The notes: generated from the letters alone by a model not told the origin. Positions 7,460 through 15,334 are shown, counted from the stretch's first letter. The stretch is DNA of 18,401 nucleotides from Desulfobacterales bacterium (GCA_022361315.1 JAKSBB010001074.1:1-18401); one strand, 5' to 3'. A program made the numbers and translations.

Positions 7460-9259
7460 ATGCACCAAAAGAAACCAAAGCTGATCTGGCGGATCTTCCC
7501 CTCATTTCTGATCATCATTCTGTTGTCATTGACCGCAGTCACCTGGTACGCCACCAATTACTTTAAGGATTTTTTTCTGGAAAGCTCGGAACGGGAACTA
7601 TCGGTCCGGGCTTTACTTGTCCAGGACCGGTTTGCCCGGGCGCTCCACGGCGATAAACTTCCCGTAAGTGAGATGGATGCCCTTTGTAAAGAGGTGGGCG
7701 GGCGGATCAACACCCGGATTACCGTTATCCTGCCTTCGGGGGAGGTGATCGGTGATTCCTTTGCCCGTATCGAAACCATGGAAAACCATACGGACCGGCC
7801 GGAAATCCAACGGGCCTTCCGCGGCGAAAAAGGGGTGAACATCCGTTATAGCTCCACCCTGGACAAAACCATGATGTACATTGCCCTGCCCATGATCCCG
7901 GACAAAAAGGGCGGGGCCGTCATCAGGACCGCCGTGTCCATTTCAGATATAGATACCCGGATATCCGCCGTTCGCAATTCCATTTTACTTGCCCTGGTCG
8001 TAACAATTATGGCTGCTGCCGTGGCCAGTCTCTATGTCTCCGGGCGGATCACCAAACCGGTGGAGCAAATGCGCAAAGGTGCCGAAGAGTTTTCCAAAGG
8101 CAATCTGGACAACCGGTTGCCCACCACAGATACGGAAGAATTGTCCCAGCTTGCCAAGTCCATGAATTCCATGGCCTCCGAACTGGATAAAAAGATCATG
8201 GATGTCAGAAACCGGAGCCGGGAACTGGAAGCCATACACGGGAGTATGCAGGAAGGGGTGATCGCGGTTGACGGAAACGAGCATATCATTACCATCAATA
8301 CGGCTGCGGCGAAGATCTTTGATTTTTCCCCGGAAACACTGAAGCATAGAAATGTGCTTGAAGTGGCCCGGAATTATGATCTTCAGATTTTTATTCAAAA
8401 AGCCCTGGCCACCCACGAACCGGTGGAAGATGACATTGTTATCCAACGGGACGAACGACTGATATTAAATATCCATTCAACGGCATTATACGATACCAAC
8501 GAAGAACGGATCGGCACCCTGATCATTTTCCACGATATCACCCGGATTCGTCTGCTGGAAACCATGCACAAGGATTTCGCCGCCAATGTCTCCCACGAGT
8601 TGAAAACTCCGTTAACCACCATTAAGGGGTTTATCGAGACCTTGCAGCAGATGATGACGGATCGTCCGGAAACAGAGGATGCCCCGGCAGCGTACGGCCG
8701 GTTTTTAAGCATCATAGAAAAAAATGCCAACCGGATGATCGGGCTGATCAACGATTTGCTGGCCCTGTCACGGCTGGAACGCTTGAAAGGCACGGATATC
8801 GAATTCGAAACCCATCCCCTGGCATCCCTGGTTCAGGGGGCGGTGAGTTTCTGCAGGGAAAAGGCCCTGGCCAAGGGCAGTTCCCTTGACGTTCAATGCC
8901 TTGAGCAGGTCATGGTTCGGGTTGACCCCATTCTCATGGAACAGGCCATATTCAACCTGGTGGACAATGCCGTGAAGTATAACCCTGAAAACACCCGGGT
9001 AAGGGTTGATGTTACCCGGAAGAACGGCCAGGCAACCATACGGGTGGCGGATACGGGTTCCGGCATTGACAAGGAGCATCTGCCCAAGCTGTTTAACCGG
9101 TTTTACCGGGTGGATAAGGGACGGAGCCGGGACCAGGGGGGGACAGGTTTAGGTCTTGCCATCGTAAAGCATATTGTGCAATACCACAACGGCCGCATTG
9201 AAGTGGAAAGCCGGCGGGGAAAGGGCACCTGTTTCACCATCACCATGCCGGTGGCTTGA
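7460..9259 (+). CDS. phoR: Phosphate sensor histidine kinase PhoR, with extracytoplasmic domain
   Basis: Membrane sensor kinase of 599 residues that phosphorylates PhoB. Order: TM1 (about 12-31); extracytoplasmic alpha/beta sensor of roughly 135 residues (35-170); TM2 (172-194); HAMP (195-245); PAS (255-360, starting AIHGSMQEGVIAVDGNE); HisKA with His379 in FAANVSHELKTPLTT; HATPase with N box FNLVDNAVKYN, G1 DTGSGID (531-537) and G2 GGTGLGLAIVKHIV. E. coli PhoR (431 residues) lacks the large outer domain; this layout resembles Bacillus-type PhoR. The gene starts 37 bases after phoB. No Shine-Dalgarno is visible; a tiny inverted repeat, AAGCA/TGCTT (7445-7457), sits where it should be. Confidence 0.92.
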   Translation: MHQKKPKLIWRIFPSFLIIILLSLTAVTWYATNYFKDFFLESSERELSVRALLVQDRFARALHGDKLPVSEMDALCKEVGGRINTRITVILPSGEVIGDSFARIETMENHTDRPEIQRAFRGEKGVNIRYSSTLDKTMMYIALPMIPDKKGGAVIRTAVSISDIDTRISAVRNSILLALVVTIMAAAVASLYVSGRITKPVEQMRKGAEEFSKGNLDNRLPTTDTEELSQLAKSMNSMASELDKKIMDVRNRSRELEAIHGSMQEGVIAVDGNEHIITINTAAAKIFDFSPETLKHRNVLEVARNYDLQIFIQKALATHEPVEDDIVIQRDERLILNIHSTALYDTNEERIGTLIIFHDITRIRLLETMHKDFAANVSHELKTPLTTIKGFIETLQQMMTDRPETEDAPAAYGRFLSIIEKNANRMIGLINDLLALSRLERLKGTDIEFETHPLASLVQGAVSFCREKALAKGSSLDVQCLEQVMVRVDPILMEQAIFNLVDNAVKYNPENTRVRVDVTRKNGQATIRVADTGSGIDKEHLPKLFNRFYRVDKGRSRDQGGTGLGLAIVKHIVQYHNGRIEVESRRGKGTCFTITMPVA

Positions 9260-9280
9260 CGCGATTCATCTGCACCGGCA
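9246..9280. repeat. Inverted repeat spanning the phoR stop between convergent genes
   Basis: TGCCGGTG (9246-9253) and CACCGGCA (9273-9280) are perfect 8-base complements with a 19-base loop that contains the phoR stop codon. They lie between phoR and the convergent amidohydrolase gene. A GC-rich stem here could act as a 3'-end hairpin for both transcripts, but neither side has a T-tract, so I do not call it an intrinsic terminator. Confidence 0.35.
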
Positions 9281-9297
9281 CAGGTCTTGTCTGAGAT

Positions 9298-10155
9298 TTA
9301 GAATACGGGTTTTACGTCCGGGTACAGGGGCATGGCATTGGCTCCAAGTACCATTGCCTTTTCATCATCGGCAAGGCCGCTGGCATCAATGTCTTTGTAG
9401 TACCGGTCCGGTGTCAGCAGGGGAAAATCCGTACCCAACAAAACCTTATCCAGCACACCGGCAGCCTTTGCCATCATGTACACCGAGGCATCATACAAAA
9501 AGACCGATGCCGCCGTATCATACCAGATGTTCTTCAGCCGTTCCTTCATCTCCTTTTTCATGATGTGATAGAAGAAAATGCCGCCGCCCCAGTGGGCCAG
9601 AATAATTTTATTTTCCGGAAACGCCCTGGCAAGTCCGTCAATCTGTTCAAGTGTCACCGGTGTTTTTCCGGGGTAGGGGTGGCCCAGGGGTTCGTTGGTG
9701 TGGATCATACAGGGCAGGTTGCCTTTTTGTCTGAGCAGATCCATCACCGGTTCCAGCAGGCGGATGGCCCTTGCATCAATCCCGGAGAGGTAGAAGGCCA
9801 GTTCTCCGACCCCGGACAGTCCTTGGTCGATACACCGGGCTGCCTCGTCTGCTGCCCCTTCCCAGGCCAGATCAAAGCAGGCCAGTCCGCGAATCCGGTC
9901 CGGATAGGCCTGTACCGCCTGGATGACGGCGTCATTGTTCTCCCGTGCAAAATCCGGGTTCCGCCAGGGGAATCCGCTGACCACGGAAACGTCTACCCGG
10001 TGCGTGTCCATGACCGTCACAAGCTCTTCAACCGTTGTGATTTTTGCCCGTTGGGAGTTGTACAGGAGCTTAAATTCAGGTTCGTTTTTAAAGTAGGGTG
10101 TCCTGTCATTTTGAACCGATTTCGGGAAAAGATGGGTATGGGAATCGATGATCAC
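9298..10155 (-). CDS. Metal-dependent amidohydrolase, ACMSD-like (amidohydrolase_2 family)
   Basis: A 285-residue TIM-barrel hydrolase or decarboxylase, cytoplasmic (no signal peptide). Metal-ligand positions of the family are present: HxH at His6/His8 (DSHTH), His152 (CMIHTNEP), His188 (ILAHWGGG) and Asp243 (LLGTDFPLL), closing with the GANAMPLY motif that resembles the usual N-A-x-x-L-Y ending. Members include 2-amino-3-carboxymuconate semialdehyde decarboxylase and many uncharacterised enzymes, so the substrate cannot be named. The start is GTG at 10155, with GAGGG about 7 bases before it on the minus strand; the DSHTH motif fixes the N-terminus. It is alone on its strand, convergent with phoR and divergent from sirC, so context does not reveal its job. 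Confidence 0.88.
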   Translation of the reverse strand: MIIDSHTHLFPKSVQNDRTPYFKNEPEFKLLYNSQRAKITTVEELVTVMDTHRVDVSVVSGFPWRNPDFARENNDAVIQAVQAYPDRIRGLACFDLAWEGAADEAARCIDQGLSGVGELAFYLSGIDARAIRLLEPVMDLLRQKGNLPCMIHTNEPLGHPYPGKTPVTLEQIDGLARAFPENKIILAHWGGGIFFYHIMKKEMKERLKNIWYDTAASVFLYDASVYMMAKAAGVLDKVLLGTDFPLLTPDRYYKDIDASGLADDEKAMVLGANAMPLYPDVKPVF

Positions 10156-10181
10156 TGCAATGCCCTCAAGTTTAATAAATA

Positions 10182-10210
10182 TTGAAAAAATCCAAGCGAC
10201 ACTATATATT
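10182..10210 (+). promoter_or_regulatory. Sigma70-like promoter of the sirC-ccsA-hemA genes
   Basis: TTGAAA (10182-10187), 17-base spacer, TATATT (10205-10210): five of six matches in each box. It lies in the 136-base gap between the divergent amidohydrolase and sirC. The predicted start near 10217 leaves a leader of about 75 bases, in which I see no riboswitch or convincing hairpin. Confidence 0.6.
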
Positions 10211-10291
10211 AAATCCCTTATTCAAACAAGGATGCTTTCATTCAAATTGGGATGGGGCGCAGGTTTGTAAGACAGGACAATATATAGATAT

Positions 10292-10981
10292 ATGAAGTAT
10301 TACCCCATATTTCTGGATGTAAAAGATAAGGCCTGCCTGGTGGTGGGCGGCGGTAAAGTGGGGACACGGAAAGCCAAAGGGCTGGCAAGGGCCGGGGCCA
10401 GGGTAACGGTGGTCAGTCCTGAGTGTGACCCGGCGCTTGAGACGTCCGGGGATATCCGTTTTGAAAAAAGAGGGTTCGCAGAAGGGGATCTGGACGGTGT
10501 TCATCTGGTGTTTGCCGCAACTGACAACCAGTCCCTCAATGCAAAGATCCGGCAAGCCGCTCGAACAAAAGGGGTGCTCTGCAATATAGCCGACGGCCGG
10601 GACAAAGGGGATTTTATCTTACCGTCTGTGGTGGCCCGGGGGGATCTTTTGATCGCCGTATCCACCTGCGGTGCCAGCCCGGCACTTGCCAAGCGGTTGC
10701 GAAAAGAGTTGGCTGCGGAATTCGGCCCGGAATATGGTGTGATGCTGAGCCTGATGGCAAATATCAGATCCAGAATGCTTGCTGAAGGCCATGACCCGGA
10801 AGGGCATAAAAAGGTTTTTACTGAATTGGTGGGGGCCGGTCTCGTGGAGATGATTGCCCGGGGAGAAACTGTCCGAATCAATGAAGTACTGGGGGATGTG
10901 GTCGGTCCCAAATTTGTTTTTGAGGAATTGGCGAATACATCTCCGGACAGGGCAACAGAACAGGAGTCAATGATTAGATGA
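10292..10981 (+). CDS. sirC: Precorrin-2 dehydrogenase / sirohydrochlorin ferrochelatase-like (SirC/Met8p family)
   Basis: Oxidises precorrin-2 to sirohydrochlorin with NAD+, toward siroheme (the cofactor of sulfite reductase), and possibly other tetrapyrroles. The 229-residue protein is the free-standing version of the CysG N-terminal part. It opens with YYPIFLDVKDKACLVVGGGKVGTRKAKGL, a Rossmann dinucleotide site (VVGGGKVG), then VFAATDNQSLN and CNIADGRDKGDFILPSVVARGDL. Asp101 in NIADGRD appears to match the catalytic Asp of yeast Met8p (inference). STCGASPALAKRLRKEL is also typical. Whether it also inserts iron cannot be decided. Its stop overlaps the next start (ATGA). The ribosome site is poor: AGGA lies 14 bases before the ATG. 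Confidence 0.9.
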   Translation: MKYYPIFLDVKDKACLVVGGGKVGTRKAKGLARAGARVTVVSPECDPALETSGDIRFEKRGFAEGDLDGVHLVFAATDNQSLNAKIRQAARTKGVLCNIADGRDKGDFILPSVVARGDLLIAVSTCGASPALAKRLRKELAAEFGPEYGVMLSLMANIRSRMLAEGHDPEGHKKVFTELVGAGLVEMIARGETVRINEVLGDVVGPKFVFEELANTSPDRATEQESMIR

Positions 10982-11805
10982 CACTTTCCAATATATTATT
11001 ACAAGGGGCGGCACTGCTCTACTTTATCAGCATGGCCGGATATCTTTGTTATCTGTTTCACCAGAAGGACCGGATTCAGAAATCCGCCTTTACTCTCACA
11101 GCAATTGCTGTGGGAATGCACCTTGTAAGTGTTGTGCAGCTTGGGATTTCCTCCGGTGGGCTCCCCATTCATAACCTGGTGCAGAGTCTATCCATGTCCG
11201 CGTTGGCATTCGGTATTATGTTCATTTACGTCCAGTGGCGCTTTAACCTGAAAATCCTGGGTGTGTTCGCCGCTGTGATGCTCTCTGTTCTGATGCTGGC
11301 CGTGATGATTATTCCGGACACCCCTGTGGCACCGGATAAGATTCTACGTGGATTCTGGTTTTATTCCCATATCATCCTTGTGTTCACGGGGGAGGCGGCT
11401 CTGGGCCTTGCCTGCGGGGCAGGTATACTTTATCTCATTCAGGAGATGGGGATTAAAGGCAAAAACCCGGGGTTCTTTTTCAAGCGCCTGCCTTCCCTGG
11501 ATTTTCTTGATATGGTCTCTTATACCTGCATTACCACAGGGTTTGCCCTGTTGACATTCGGACTGGTAACCGGGTTCATCTATGCGAAGTCCGTCTGGGG
11601 ACAATTCTGGAGCTGGGATTTTAAAGAGATTTTCTCCGTGGGTTCCTGGGTGGTATACGCGGCCCTCCTTCATCTCAGGATCTATTCGGGCTGGCGGGGA
11701 AGAAAATCCGCCATTATGTCCATTGTGGGCTTTGGTATCATCATTTTTACCTTTTTAGGGGTCAATCTGCTGATGGGCGGCCACCACCAGGCCTTTACCC
11801 AGTAG
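10978..11805 (+). CDS. CcsA/ResC/HemX-family membrane protein (heme handling)
   Basis: Polytopic inner-membrane protein of 275 residues with about eight hydrophobic segments. The family signature is the tryptophan-rich VWGQFWSWDFKEIFSVGSW (about residues 205-225), the WWD-type heme-handling motif of CcsA/CcmC/CcmF. Conserved His residues occur in helices (for example the HIILVFTGEAALGL and ALLHLRI segments). Two readings are open: a CcsA-like cytochrome c synthesis subunit, or a HemX-like protein that modulates glutamyl-tRNA reductase. The position between sirC and hemA favours the HemX reading. It overlaps sirC by four bases and has AGGAG 11 bases upstream. No CcsB/ResB partner is present in the window. 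Confidence 0.88.
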   Translation: MTLSNILLQGAALLYFISMAGYLCYLFHQKDRIQKSAFTLTAIAVGMHLVSVVQLGISSGGLPIHNLVQSLSMSALAFGIMFIYVQWRFNLKILGVFAAVMLSVLMLAVMIIPDTPVAPDKILRGFWFYSHIILVFTGEAALGLACGAGILYLIQEMGIKGKNPGFFFKRLPSLDFLDMVSYTCITTGFALLTFGLVTGFIYAKSVWGQFWSWDFKEIFSVGSWVVYAALLHLRIYSGWRGRKSAIMSIVGFGIIIFTFLGVNLLMGGHHQAFTQ

Positions 11806-11878
11806 TATTGTAATGAAAGCGATTATTAAAAGTGAGACGGCAGAACGCCTGTAACACAGCAGAGGCAGTGAGAGTAAC

Positions 11879-13150
11879 ATGTCCGAGATAATTTTAATTG
11901 GGGCCAACCATAAAACCGCACCCGTGGAATTGAGGGAAAAGCTTTCGTTTACCACAGATGAGACCCTGACCGCACTGGAGCATTTCAAGAACGATGACAG
12001 AATCCGGGAAGCCCTTGTCTTCTCCACTTGTAACCGTATGGAGATTCTCTATATCCCGGAAACCGAGGATGAGATCGACACGGTCATAGCGTTCATTTCC
12101 GCCCACAAGAACCTGCCGGTCGAGGAATTTCGTTCTTCGCTCTATATCCATCACGGGGAGGATGCCATCCGCCATATGTTCAGTGTGGCGTCCAGTCTGG
12201 ATTCCATGATGGTGGGAGAACCGCAGATTCTGGGGCAGGTCAAACAGGCCTATAAAACTGCCATCAAGGTGGGGGCTGCAGGGGTGTTGCTCAATCGTCT
12301 CATGCATAAATCCTTTTCCGTGGCCAAACGGGTGAGAAAGGAGACAGGTATCGGAGACAATGCCGTTTCCATCTCCTATGCCGCAACGGAACTGGCCAGC
12401 AAGATTTTCTCCGATCTGTCCACCAAAAGTGTCATGCTGCTGGGGGCCGGTGAAATGGCAGAACTGGCAGTGGAACATCTGATTTCACATCGTGTCAAAC
12501 GAATCGTCGTAGCCAACCGGACCTTTAAAAATGCCCTGAGCCTGGCCCAGAAATTTAACGGTGAGGCTGTCCATTTTGAAGAGCGGGAAGATGCCCTTGC
12601 CGATGTGGATATTATCATCAGCTCCACCGGTGCCACGGATTACGTGCTGACCCGGGATCAGGTGAAAAAGGCCATGAAACGGCGGAATCACAACACCATC
12701 TTCTTCATTGATATTGCCGTACCCAGGGATATTGATCCCCGTATCAATAAGATTTCCAATGCCTATGTATATGATATCGACGATTTGAAAAATGTCGTGG
12801 AATCCAATATCCAGCAACGGGAACAGGAAACCGTCAAGGCCAAACGATTTGTTGAGGAGGCTGTGGTGGTCTTCCGGCAATGGTTGGACAGCCTGGCCAT
12901 TGTCCCCACCATCAAGGCCATCAACGATAAGATGACGACCATCGTGGATATGGAACTTGAAAAAACCCTGGGCAGTCTTTCTCACCTTTCTGAGGCGGAT
13001 GTGGCTGCCATTCAGCGAATGACACGTGCCATCGCTTCCCGTGCCATCCATGATCCCATTCTTTTTCTGCGCAATACCGGCGATCACCGGGATGACTCCC
13101 TTTACCTGAACGTGACCCGGCAATTGTTTAATCTGGATATTCCGGATTAG
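11879..13150 (+). CDS. hemA: Glutamyl-tRNA reductase
   Basis: Reduces glutamyl-tRNA(Glu) with NADPH to glutamate-1-semialdehyde, the first committed step of C5 tetrapyrrole synthesis. Length 423 residues, normal. N-terminal catalytic domain: GANHKTAPVELREKL, then the nucleophile Cys51 in STCNRMEILY, and the signature GEPQILGQVKQAYKTA. NADPH domain: MLLGAGEMAELAVEHL (Rossmann glycines), VANRTFKNALSLA and IISSTGATDYVL. C-terminal helical dimerisation domain to the end. Start ATG 11879; the ribosome site is weak (GAG-rich). The 73-base gap from the CcsA/HemX gene holds no clear promoter, so co-transcription with sirC is likely. With sirC it feeds siroheme and, in organisms that use it, the siroheme-dependent heme pathway. 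Confidence 0.97.
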   Translation: MSEIILIGANHKTAPVELREKLSFTTDETLTALEHFKNDDRIREALVFSTCNRMEILYIPETEDEIDTVIAFISAHKNLPVEEFRSSLYIHHGEDAIRHMFSVASSLDSMMVGEPQILGQVKQAYKTAIKVGAAGVLLNRLMHKSFSVAKRVRKETGIGDNAVSISYAATELASKIFSDLSTKSVMLLGAGEMAELAVEHLISHRVKRIVVANRTFKNALSLAQKFNGEAVHFEEREDALADVDIIISSTGATDYVLTRDQVKKAMKRRNHNTIFFIDIAVPRDIDPRINKISNAYVYDIDDLKNVVESNIQQREQETVKAKRFVEEAVVVFRQWLDSLAIVPTIKAINDKMTTIVDMELEKTLGSLSHLSEADVAAIQRMTRAIASRAIHDPILFLRNTGDHRDDSLYLNVTRQLFNLDIPD

Positions 13151-13183
13151 CGTTTCAGACATTGTGTGTAAGACCTGATGCGA

Positions 13184-13229
13184 AAAACCATGGCGATGAC
13201 GGTTTGGACTTGCCGGACGCCGTGGTTTT
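13184..13229 (+). terminator. Hairpin terminator after hemA
   Basis: AAAACCATGGCG (13184-13195) pairs with CGCCGTGGTTTT (13218-13229): 11 Watson-Crick pairs plus one U-G pair. The 22-base loop can form an inner CGG/CCG pairing. The A-tract and T-tract are part of the stem, as in bidirectional terminators, but only four Ts end it. It separates the tetrapyrrole genes from the dksA promoter. Confidence 0.6.
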
Positions 13230-13254
13230 CACTATATTAGGAGAATGTTAAAGG

Positions 13255-13283
13255 CTTTACTTTGGAAGTTGATCTGTTATAAT
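13255..13283 (+). promoter_or_regulatory. Sigma70-like promoter of the dksA-like gene
   Basis: TTTACT (13255-13260), 17-base spacer and a perfect TATAAT (13278-13283). Transcription would start near 13290, about 44 bases before the ATG at 13334. It may also be the main promoter for the PHP-RNase III and radical SAM genes, because I found no convincing promoter in the 71 bases after the dksA-like gene. Confidence 0.65.
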
Positions 13284-13333
13284 GCTGGTTTCTGACGCTC
13301 CGAGAGCTGTATTTTTAAGTGAAGGACATTGCC

Positions 13334-13696
13334 ATGAAAAAAGAAGAACTTGAGTATTTTAAGAATCTTTTGACAGATCGTCTCAACGAACTGCTCTCCC
13401 ATGCCGATTCCACAGTGACCGGTATGACCAAACCCAAGGAAAACTTTGCCGACCCCACGGATCGCGCATCCCATGAGGCTGAGAGAAGTTTTGAACTTCG
13501 CATCAGAGACCGGGAGCACAAACTGATCAAAAAGATTAAAAAGACATTGGCACGAATTGAAAACGGCACTTTCGGTGTGTGTGACAGTTGTGAGGAAGAA
13601 ATCTCCATCGCCCGCTTAAAGGCCAGACCTGTGACCACCCAGTGCATTGAGTGTAAAACAAGGGAAGAGAGCATGGAAAAGGCGCTGGGAATTTAG
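13334..13696 (+). CDS. dksA: DksA/TraR-family zinc-finger transcription regulator
   Basis: Binds RNA polymerase through the secondary channel and, with ppGpp, adjusts rRNA and amino-acid promoter activity. From ATG 13334 the protein has 120 residues. Coiled-coil region with DPTDRASHE: Asp40, Asp43 and Ala45 match the DxxDxA tip essential in E. coli DksA. RDREHKLIKKIKKTLARIENGTFG follows, then the C4 zinc finger Cys83, Cys86, Cys104 and Cys107 in the spacing C-x2-C-x17-C-x2-C. E. coli DksA has 151 residues; the N-terminal helix is shorter here. I prefer 13334 over GTG 13319 because AAGGA lies about 7 bases before it. Having both tip aspartates makes true DksA function plausible, but the family has many paralogues. 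Confidence 0.88.
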   Translation: MKKEELEYFKNLLTDRLNELLSHADSTVTGMTKPKENFADPTDRASHEAERSFELRIRDREHKLIKKIKKTLARIENGTFGVCDSCEEEISIARLKARPVTTQCIECKTREESMEKALGI

Positions 13697-13767
13697 TTTC
13701 CCGGGGGTTTTAGACGATTGTTTCTCTGCCTCTTTGTATGCCTGGTAAAAGTGCGAACGTTTAACCA

Positions 13768-15327
13768 TTGATAGATCTTCATATACATTCAACTGCGTCA
13801 GACGGATCTTTTTCTCCGGAGCAGATCCTCGGGCTGGCGCAGAAGGCCGGTCTCACAGCTATTTCCCTGACCGACCACGATTCCATTGCCGGAATCAAAG
13901 AAATTTTTTCAGTCATCCATTCCTACCCGGTGGAATTCATATCGGGTGTTGAAATTTCCTGTGAGCCCCCTGACGCATTCAAGCATCTCGGCAGTATCCA
14001 TATGCTGGGATACGGGTTCTCCGTCTACGACCGGAAGCTTAACAAGGTACTGGCGGATGCGGTAACCGCCCGTGAAAGACGAAATCCCATGATCATTGAG
14101 CGATTAAATGATCTGGGATTTGATATTTCCATGGCTGAGGTGGTCGAGCGTTTCGGTGCCGATCAGACCGGCCGGCCCCATATTGCCGAACTCCTTGTGG
14201 AGAAGGGATATGTGGAAAGTTTCAGGGCGGCCTTTGACCTGTACATGGGAAAAGGGAAGCCCGCCTACGTCGACAAGTATAAAATATCCTGTGAAGATGC
14301 CATCCGGATCATTCTGGATGCCGGCGGCCTGCCGGTGCTGGCACATCCCGGGCTTCTGGAGTTTGATGATGATGGGGGGCTTGAGGGGTTTGTCGAGTCA
14401 CTTGCGGCGTGTGGGCTTGAGGGGCTGGAAGTGTATTATACCGACCACGACGCTGAACAGATCAAGACGCTGGAGACCCTGGCGCGCAGGAAGGGGCTGG
14501 TGGCGACCGGGGGATCGGATTTTCACGGCGAGTTTAACCGTGGTGTTGAGTTGGGCTGTGGCAAGGGAGAACTTAAGGTTTGCCCATCCGTATTCAAAAC
14601 GCTGACGGAGCGTCTTGTGGAACTGCGTACCCAGCCGCGCCTTGAGTTGCTGGAAACCAATCTGAATTACACCTTTAAAGACCGTTCTCTGTTGTCAAAC
14701 GCCCTGTGCCATCGTTCCTATATGAATGAAAACCAGAGTTCCTGTGACAGTGACAACGAACGTCTTGAGTTCTTGGGGGATGCCGTACTCGGGCTGTGTG
14801 TCGGTCATATGCTGATGGCCGGAGACCCTGAAAAACGGGAAGGTGAACTGTCCAAACTGCGATCCAACCTTGTGAGCGAGCCCGGCCTGGCGGCCATGGC
14901 ACGCAAGATTGATCTGGGGCGGTTTATTAAGCTTGGTAAGGGAGAGTTCCTGTCCGGCGGCGGAGATAAAAATTCGATCCTGTCGGATGCCTTTGAGGCT
15001 GTCATTGCCGCAGTTTATCTGGATGCCGGATTTGACCGGACCAAGGCAATGCTGGACGCCTTATTCGAGATGCCGGTTAAAAAGACATTATCTTCATGTA
15101 AAACCGTGGACTACAAGAGCACCATCCAGGAGTATGCCCAGGAACGCTACGGCACCACCCCCGAATATGCCGTGGAAAAAGAAATCGGTCCGGATCACGA
15201 TAAAACCTTTGAGATCAGTATCTGTATGGATGCGGTAAAGGCGCTTGGCCGGGGAAAAACCAAAAAAGCGGCAGAACAGGATGCGGCCAGGAACGCCCTG
15301 ATCCGGGTTAACCCTGATTTTACCTAA
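13768..15327 (+). CDS. rnc: PHP-domain phosphoesterase (RNase AM/TrpH-like) fused to RNase III
   Basis: One 519-residue frame holds two enzymes. Residues 1-285 are a PHP domain: HIH (His5, His7), TDHD (Asp36, His37), VEIS (Glu62), IHMLGY (His79), the GRPHIAELLVEKGY insertion, AHPG (His193) and SDFHG (Asp251, His253). This pattern matches TrpH/YciV proteins; E. coli YciV is RNase AM, a 5'-3' exonuclease. Residues 292-440 are RNase III: YTFKDRSLLSNALCHRSY, signature NERLEFLGDAVLGL (Glu331, Glu334, Asp338) and SILSDAFEAV (Asp407, Glu410), equal to E. coli Glu38, Glu41, Asp45, Asp114 and Glu117. Residues 448-512 are the dsRNA-binding domain. The linker is almost nil. The start is TTG: a stop lies two codons upstream and His5/His7 fix the N-terminus; no Shine-Dalgarno is visible. 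pAp phosphatase is an alternative for the PHP part. Confidence 0.93.
   Translation: MIDLHIHSTASDGSFSPEQILGLAQKAGLTAISLTDHDSIAGIKEIFSVIHSYPVEFISGVEISCEPPDAFKHLGSIHMLGYGFSVYDRKLNKVLADAVTARERRNPMIIERLNDLGFDISMAEVVERFGADQTGRPHIAELLVEKGYVESFRAAFDLYMGKGKPAYVDKYKISCEDAIRIILDAGGLPVLAHPGLLEFDDDGGLEGFVESLAACGLEGLEVYYTDHDAEQIKTLETLARRKGLVATGGSDFHGEFNRGVELGCGKGELKVCPSVFKTLTERLVELRTQPRLELLETNLNYTFKDRSLLSNALCHRSYMNENQSSCDSDNERLEFLGDAVLGLCVGHMLMAGDPEKREGELSKLRSNLVSEPGLAAMARKIDLGRFIKLGKGEFLSGGGDKNSILSDAFEAVIAAVYLDAGFDRTKAMLDALFEMPVKKTLSSCKTVDYKSTIQEYAQERYGTTPEYAVEKEIGPDHDKTFEISICMDAVKALGRGKTKKAAEQDAARNALIRVNPDFT
14607..14619 (+). promoter_or_regulatory. Possible internal ribosome site and GTG start for stand-alone RNase III
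   Basis: Inside the fusion gene, GGAG (14607-14610) lies 6 bases before an in-frame GTG (14617-14619, Val284), exactly at the domain border. Initiation there would give a 236-residue RNase III, close to the 226 of E. coli. The main TTG start has no such ribosome site. Chance occurrence is possible. Confidence 0.3.
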
Positions 15328-15334
15328 GCCCGCC

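Noticed and set aside
9565..10185. Plus-strand open frame of 206 codons opposite the amidohydrolase gene
   Set aside because: It is antisense to a gene with a full set of family motifs, shows no recognisable domain and has the composition of a shadow frame.
11813..11854. Thirteen-codon ORF (starting MKAIIKSET) between the CcsA/HemX-like gene and hemA, as a leader peptide
   Set aside because: No ribosome site, no regulatory codon run and no attenuator hairpins; chance is the simpler explanation.
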